DNA of 64,000 nt from Casuarina equisetifolia (taxonomy: Eukaryota > Streptophyta > Magnoliopsida > Fagales > Casuarinaceae): positions 11,644,501 through 11,708,500 of the forward strand of contig CM052360.1 in NCBI GenBank assembly GCA_028551475.1. The letters are read 5' to 3'. A program made the position numbers and the translations under genes. Below the pieces are notes generated by a model. That model saw only the letters and a program-made list of their open reading frames with translations, did no database searches and was not told where the DNA came from. Positions 59,801 to 64,000 of the stretch are shown here, one piece after another (position 1 is the stretch's first letter; every line of letters starts with the position of its first letter).

Positions 59801-62300
59801 GTGCTGTGAATGGGATGTTATTTGACTGAAGGGTTGACAAGTCATCTATATACTCTAGAGAAATTTGGTTTAAAGTCATATATGGTGTTGTTGCAATAAT
59901 ATCCATGAAGATATATTTGACATGGCATTTCAGATTGCAAGTGGAATCTATGAAGCTGTGTGGTCTAAAAGACTCTAGTAATGTCAAACTCACATTAAAC
60001 TATCATCGATGCTGAATGCCAACTCTTCATCCATGCTTCATCCCATGCAAATCAAAAAACAGATCAAATAAGTATTTATGAAATGAGTGAAGGAACAAGA
60101 ATAAGAAAATGTTAGTCCTTATGTTTTTTAAGGAGTTGAAAGCAAAGAAACTAGAATAGGAAAGAAATCTTGTAAACTTTAAACTTATGCAGACTATGTG
60201 GAACAGTGCCACTTCATTTACGAAGGCTACTTCATTGGCTATAAATATGTTTTTTCTCCTATCATTTCTCTTCCATTCTCATTCCAATATCAACTAAAGT
60301 TCTTCTTATACTCTAAACATTTCTCTCATCTTGATATATTTTGACTTACATGTCATAAACTAAATCATGCTAGTTATCAAAAGAATTAGTTAGAAAAAGT
60401 TTATATTTGTAATAATGTGTTTGCATGACCAACGATATATAAATGTACTAGAGCATAGAAAATGCATGCTGGTGAATACCATTTCAATTTACTCATTCTA
60501 AACACTAGAAGTGAGAGAACCAAGTGTCCGGGCTTCAATGGAGTCCTAAGTTTGTTTCCTAATTTGTCACATATGGTTCCTTTATTTTAAGTCACTTTCT
60601 TAGTGGAACTAGAAATTTTTGTCTACTGACTTTGTAGGTAAGATAGGGCATGTGGTCTTCTACTGATAGTTGATAAAGATAGGTTAGAAATGCACTAGAA
60701 ATGGTCTACAATTGCAATGTGTTAAAGTTCAAGGATGGAAGGTGAGGTGCTATGAATGGGATGTTATTTGACCGAATGGTTGACAAGTCATTCATGCACT
60801 CTAGAGAAATTTAGTCTAGAGTCACATATGGTGCTGTTGCAACAATATCCATGAAGATATGTTTGACATGGCATTTCAGATTGTGAATGGAATCTATGAA
60901 GTTGTGTGGTCTAAAGGACTCTAGCAGTATCCAACTCACGTTAAACTATTACCGATGTTGGATGCCAACTCTCCATCCATGCTTTATCCTGTGCAAATCA
61001 AAAAACAGATCAAATAAGTATTTATGAAATGAGTGAAGGAACAAGAAAAGGAAAATGTCAGACCTTATGCTTTTTAAAGAGCTAGAAATAAAGAAACTAG
61101 AATAGAAAAAAAATCTTGCAGACTTCAAACTTTTATAGACCATGTAAAACAATGCCAATTCATTTACGAAGGCCACTTCATTGGCTATAAATATGTTTTT
61201 TCTCCTTTCATTTCTCTTCCATTCTCATTCTAATATCAACTAAAGTTTTTCTTATACTCCAAACATTTTTCTCATTTTGATATATTTTAACTTGCATGTC
61301 ATAAATTAGATCATGCTAGTTGTCAAAAGAATTGGTTAGAAAAAGTTTATACTTGCAATAATGTGTTTGCATGACCAACGATATATAAATGTACTAGAGC
61401 ATAGAAAAATTATTGTATACTAGTGAATATCATTTCAATTTACTCATTTTAAACACTAGAAATGAGGAAACCAGGTGCCCGGGCTGCAATGGAGTCCTAA
61501 GTTTTTTTCTTAATTTGTCACACATGGTTCCTTTATTTTAAGTCACTTTCTTAGTGGGACTAGAAGTTTCTGTCTACTAGCTTTATAGGTAAGACAGGGC
61601 ATGTGGTCTTCTACCGATTGTTAATGAAGATAGGCTAGAAATGCACTAGAAATGGTCTACAATTGCAATGTGTTGAAGTTCAAGGATGGAAGGTGGGGTG
61701 TTATGAATGGGATGCTAACTTATGAAAGGGTTAACAAGTCATCCATACAGTCCAAAGAAATTTAGTCTAGAGTCACATATGGTGTTAGTGCAACAATATC
61801 CATGAAGATATATTTGACATGAGATTTTAGATTGCAACTGAAATCTATGAAGTTGTGTGATCTAAAGGACTTTGACAGTGTCCAATTCATGCCAGACTAT
61901 CACCCATGTTGGATGCCAACTCTCCATCTATGCTTTAACGCGCACAAATAAAAAAACAGATCAAATAGATATTTATGAAATGAGTGAAGGAACAAGAATA
62001 GGAAAATGTTAGACCTTATGCTTTTTAAGGAGTTGGCAACAAAGAAACTAGAATAGGAATGAAATCTTGCAGACTTCAAACTTATGTAGACCATGTGAAA
62101 CAGTGCCAATTCATTTACGAAGGCCACTTCATTAGCTATAAATATGCTTTTTCTCTTGTCATTTCTCTTCCACTCTTATTCTAGTATCAACTGAAGTTTT
62201 TCTTATACTCCAAACATTTCTCTCATTTTGATATATTTTGACTTGCATGTTATAAACTAGCTCATGCTAGTTGTCAAAAGAATTGGTTAGAAAAAGATGA
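56874..62300. repeat. Seven-copy tandem array with two unit lengths
   Basis: The landmark 'aagtttctatctactggc' (with variants) recurs at about 57033, 57601, 58165, 58728, 59678, 60613 and 61564. Spacing is 563-568 bp for the first four and 935-951 bp for the rest. The long units carry about 385 bp extra (for example 59138-59520), which includes 'ggctataaatatg'. Copies differ by scattered substitutions. No recognised coding domain; short open frames recur in several units on both strands. It could be a young satellite or a repeat grown from a larger element. Confidence 0.9.
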
Positions 62301-63603
62301 CCTTTGTGGCAAAAGTTGCTTTGGTCATTGTTTTCTTGCATAAACATGGTAGCTAATTCAACAATGTCCGTAGACTAGACAAGGTAAGAATATTTTTGGG
62401 CCTTTTATTCTAATTTATGTAGCAAGCATGACTTTATTCTTAAATTAACTCTATTATGTTCATTTATTGAGAAAAGTATGTATATCCCATGTGTTTTAGC
62501 TTGTCCAAAATTTTCATTTCTTTTGTTGCTTTCTTTGCTTCTCTACTATTTGAAATAATTAACTTTATGTAACTTGGGAAGCATGTGTTTCTTCCAATCA
62601 AGTTTTCTAAAAAAATTTGAAGATAAGAGTTCTTTTTTAACTGGAATGTCCATCACCATCTCTGTTGTTCTCTGGGACTCTATTTGGCTTTGATTTAGAG
62701 TTGATGTGCAAGGCTCTCAAAGTATTAGGTTGAAAAAAGAACTGGAATAAGGGCATTCAGGTTCAAATCCAAAGATCTTCTTTCATTCTTGAATAAGCCA
62801 TATTCCTAGAAAGAATAACCACCGATCCCACTCTACTTCATTCTTTTCTCTTCTTTTGTTTCTCGTGAAACCTAAACAAGAATGATTTTGGGCTGAATGA
62901 AGTAGAGGGAAGCTCTTCGATCTGTGATCAGAAAACACAAAGAAGCTGTCCCGAGGTGGGGGCTTAGGGTGTTAAATCTCTATCTGATTTTCTCCTTAGT
63001 CTTTAGATCATGTTGTGTGTATGGTTGAAAAGAAAACAAATATTAGTTTCCAACAAAGTGAAACCGCAATATTGATGTCCTCCCAAAAACCCATCATATG
63101 GAAGGTAAAAAGACTTTTTCTTGCCACCATGCTTATGACTTGGCATAAAATTTTACTTAAAATTCTAGTAAATAAAATTAGCAATATCAATTTTTTATTA
63201 TTCTTTTGTTTCTTAATTATTATTTTTTCTTTTATTGATATGAAACAACAACTGTTAAAGATAGAAGTTAGATTGATTGACAAAGTATTAATTGTTTCTC
63301 AGGTTTCTTTTAGAACTAAATGCAAGTGGAAGATGTTGAGATCATTTGATGTTCGCCTTATGTGAATGTGTGGAATAGGTGGAATTGGAAAGATAAGGTA
63401 ATTGTGTACTCCATATTAGAAGGACTAGTTTTAATCCTAAGATTTTTCAGCACTCGCTTAGCCTTGGACCAATTGAGTGAATATGGATCCTACCACTAGC
63501 CCAATTTAGATGATCATGGTAGTTGACATATCAATATTTAAAGATAATCCACCCTGAGTGGCTCTAAAGCTAGAATGAAATATGGTAGTCAACATTATCA
63601 AGA
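62301..63603. other. AT-rich non-coding DNA
   Basis: No gene I can support. A short segment near 63340-63400 reads like a nucleotide-binding P-loop in one frame (see rejected items). Confidence 0.45.
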
Positions 63604-63870
63604 GTCAATGAGTCACAATTCAACCAAGTTTTGAACATTGAACTGGATTAAATCATTGAGGCATGCAAATTTCTTGATGAGCAATGGTGTCCTAAGTTTA
63701 TGGTGATTATTGCACAGAAAAATCACCACACAAAGTTCTTCCAGTCAAGTTCTCCTAATAATGTTCTTCTTGGAACCATTATAGACAATAAAGTTTGTCA
63801 TCCACGAAACCATGACTTCTACCTATATGCACATGCTAGAATTATTGGGACTACTAGGCTTACACATTAC
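63604..63870 (+). pseudogene. ARGONAUTE (AGO4-clade) PIWI-domain fragment
   Basis: The frame reads NESQFNQVLNIELD, then a TAA at 63649, then IIEACKFLDEQWCPKF, VIIAQKNHHTKFFQ, GTIIDNKVCHPRN and DFYLYAHARIIGTTRLTHY. These are conserved PIWI-domain stretches of the AGO4/6/9 clade, which binds 24-nt siRNAs in RNA-directed DNA methylation. Similarity ends after THY, and the frame then runs into unrelated sequence, stopping at 63928. Only about 88 codons are present, with an internal stop. It is a decayed fragment, not a working gene, unless the missing exons lie elsewhere. Confidence 0.85.
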
Positions 63871-64000
63871 GATCTGATAGATCTGATACGCCAAACTTAT
63901 AAAGTTGTTCGGATATACACTAGTAATTAAAGTCGTCATGTAATAGATTTAAACATTTTGGTTCAATAATTAATTTGTTATGATTTATATTAAAATTATT

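Noticed and set aside
56874..62300. Short recurring frames of the tandem array as a conserved gene family
   Set aside because: They lack known domains and several units break the frame; kept only as an observation.
63340..63400. Possible NB-ARC P-loop (CGIGGIGK) of a disease-resistance gene
   Set aside because: Only about 10 codons match, with a stop just before, and no other NB-ARC motif is nearby. Too short to call.
1..64000. CRISPR arrays, bacterial operons, riboswitches and ribosome binding sites
   Set aside because: Not expected in plant nuclear DNA and none seen; the regular repeats present are satellites, microsatellites or in-gene repeats.

Overview
This is nuclear DNA of a flowering plant, most likely a eudicot. 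The evidence is intron-containing plant genes (purple acid phosphatase, CLE peptide precursor, LRR protein, remorin, UGT708-like glycosyltransferases, a PsaN-like thylakoid protein, nodulin-related protein), AT-rich intergenic DNA, and young Ty1/copia and Ty3/gypsy LTR retrotransposons. The species cannot be named from the sequence alone.

Layout. (1) 1-22.1 kb is an old tandem segmental duplication of a block holding a purple acid phosphatase (PAP2/PAP9 type, minus strand) and a divergent CLE-peptide gene (plus strand). Block 1 keeps an intact PAP (558-2674) but its CLE copy (9544-9912) has lost the peptide-coding end. Block 2 keeps an intact CLE gene (21730-22083, ending in a CLE9/10-type dodecapeptide), but its PAP (11607-19326) is broken by a 5.6 kb copia element with a 5-bp target duplication and by a frameshift. 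A third PAP exon fragment, a decayed LINE and LTR relics lie between them. (2) 23.5-34.6 kb is an ordinary gene stretch: an 11-exon extracellular LRR protein gene, a tRNA-Thr(AGT), a remorin whose N-terminal region carries tandem 96-bp repeats that each contain a splice donor, and a membrane RING-finger gene with a long 5'-UTR intron. (3) 35-44.6 kb holds two intact intronless UGT708-like glycosyltransferase genes separated by a mosaic pseudogene. The mosaic joins UGT pieces, a fragment of the neighbouring PsaN-like gene and two LTR-type insertions. The intact PsaN-like gene follows. (4) 45.3-53 kb has a nodulin-related protein gene and a 6.3 kb gypsy element (387-bp LTRs, 5-bp TSD) inserted in a 140-codon open frame. 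(5) 53-64 kb is repeat-rich: a frameshifted MRTO4-like pseudogene, a seven-copy tandem array with two unit lengths (about 565 and 945 bp), and a decayed ARGONAUTE4-type PIWI fragment.

How the genes relate. No operon-like unit or obvious defence or biosynthetic system is present. The coherent themes are local duplication followed by complementary loss (PAP/CLE block, UGT cluster) and retrotransposon insertion. I found no convincing new biological system. The items most worth following are the splice-donor-bearing repeats of the remorin gene, the CLE precursor lacking its peptide, the UGT/PsaN-like mosaic, and the one-base splice-phase defect in the otherwise intact LRR gene.
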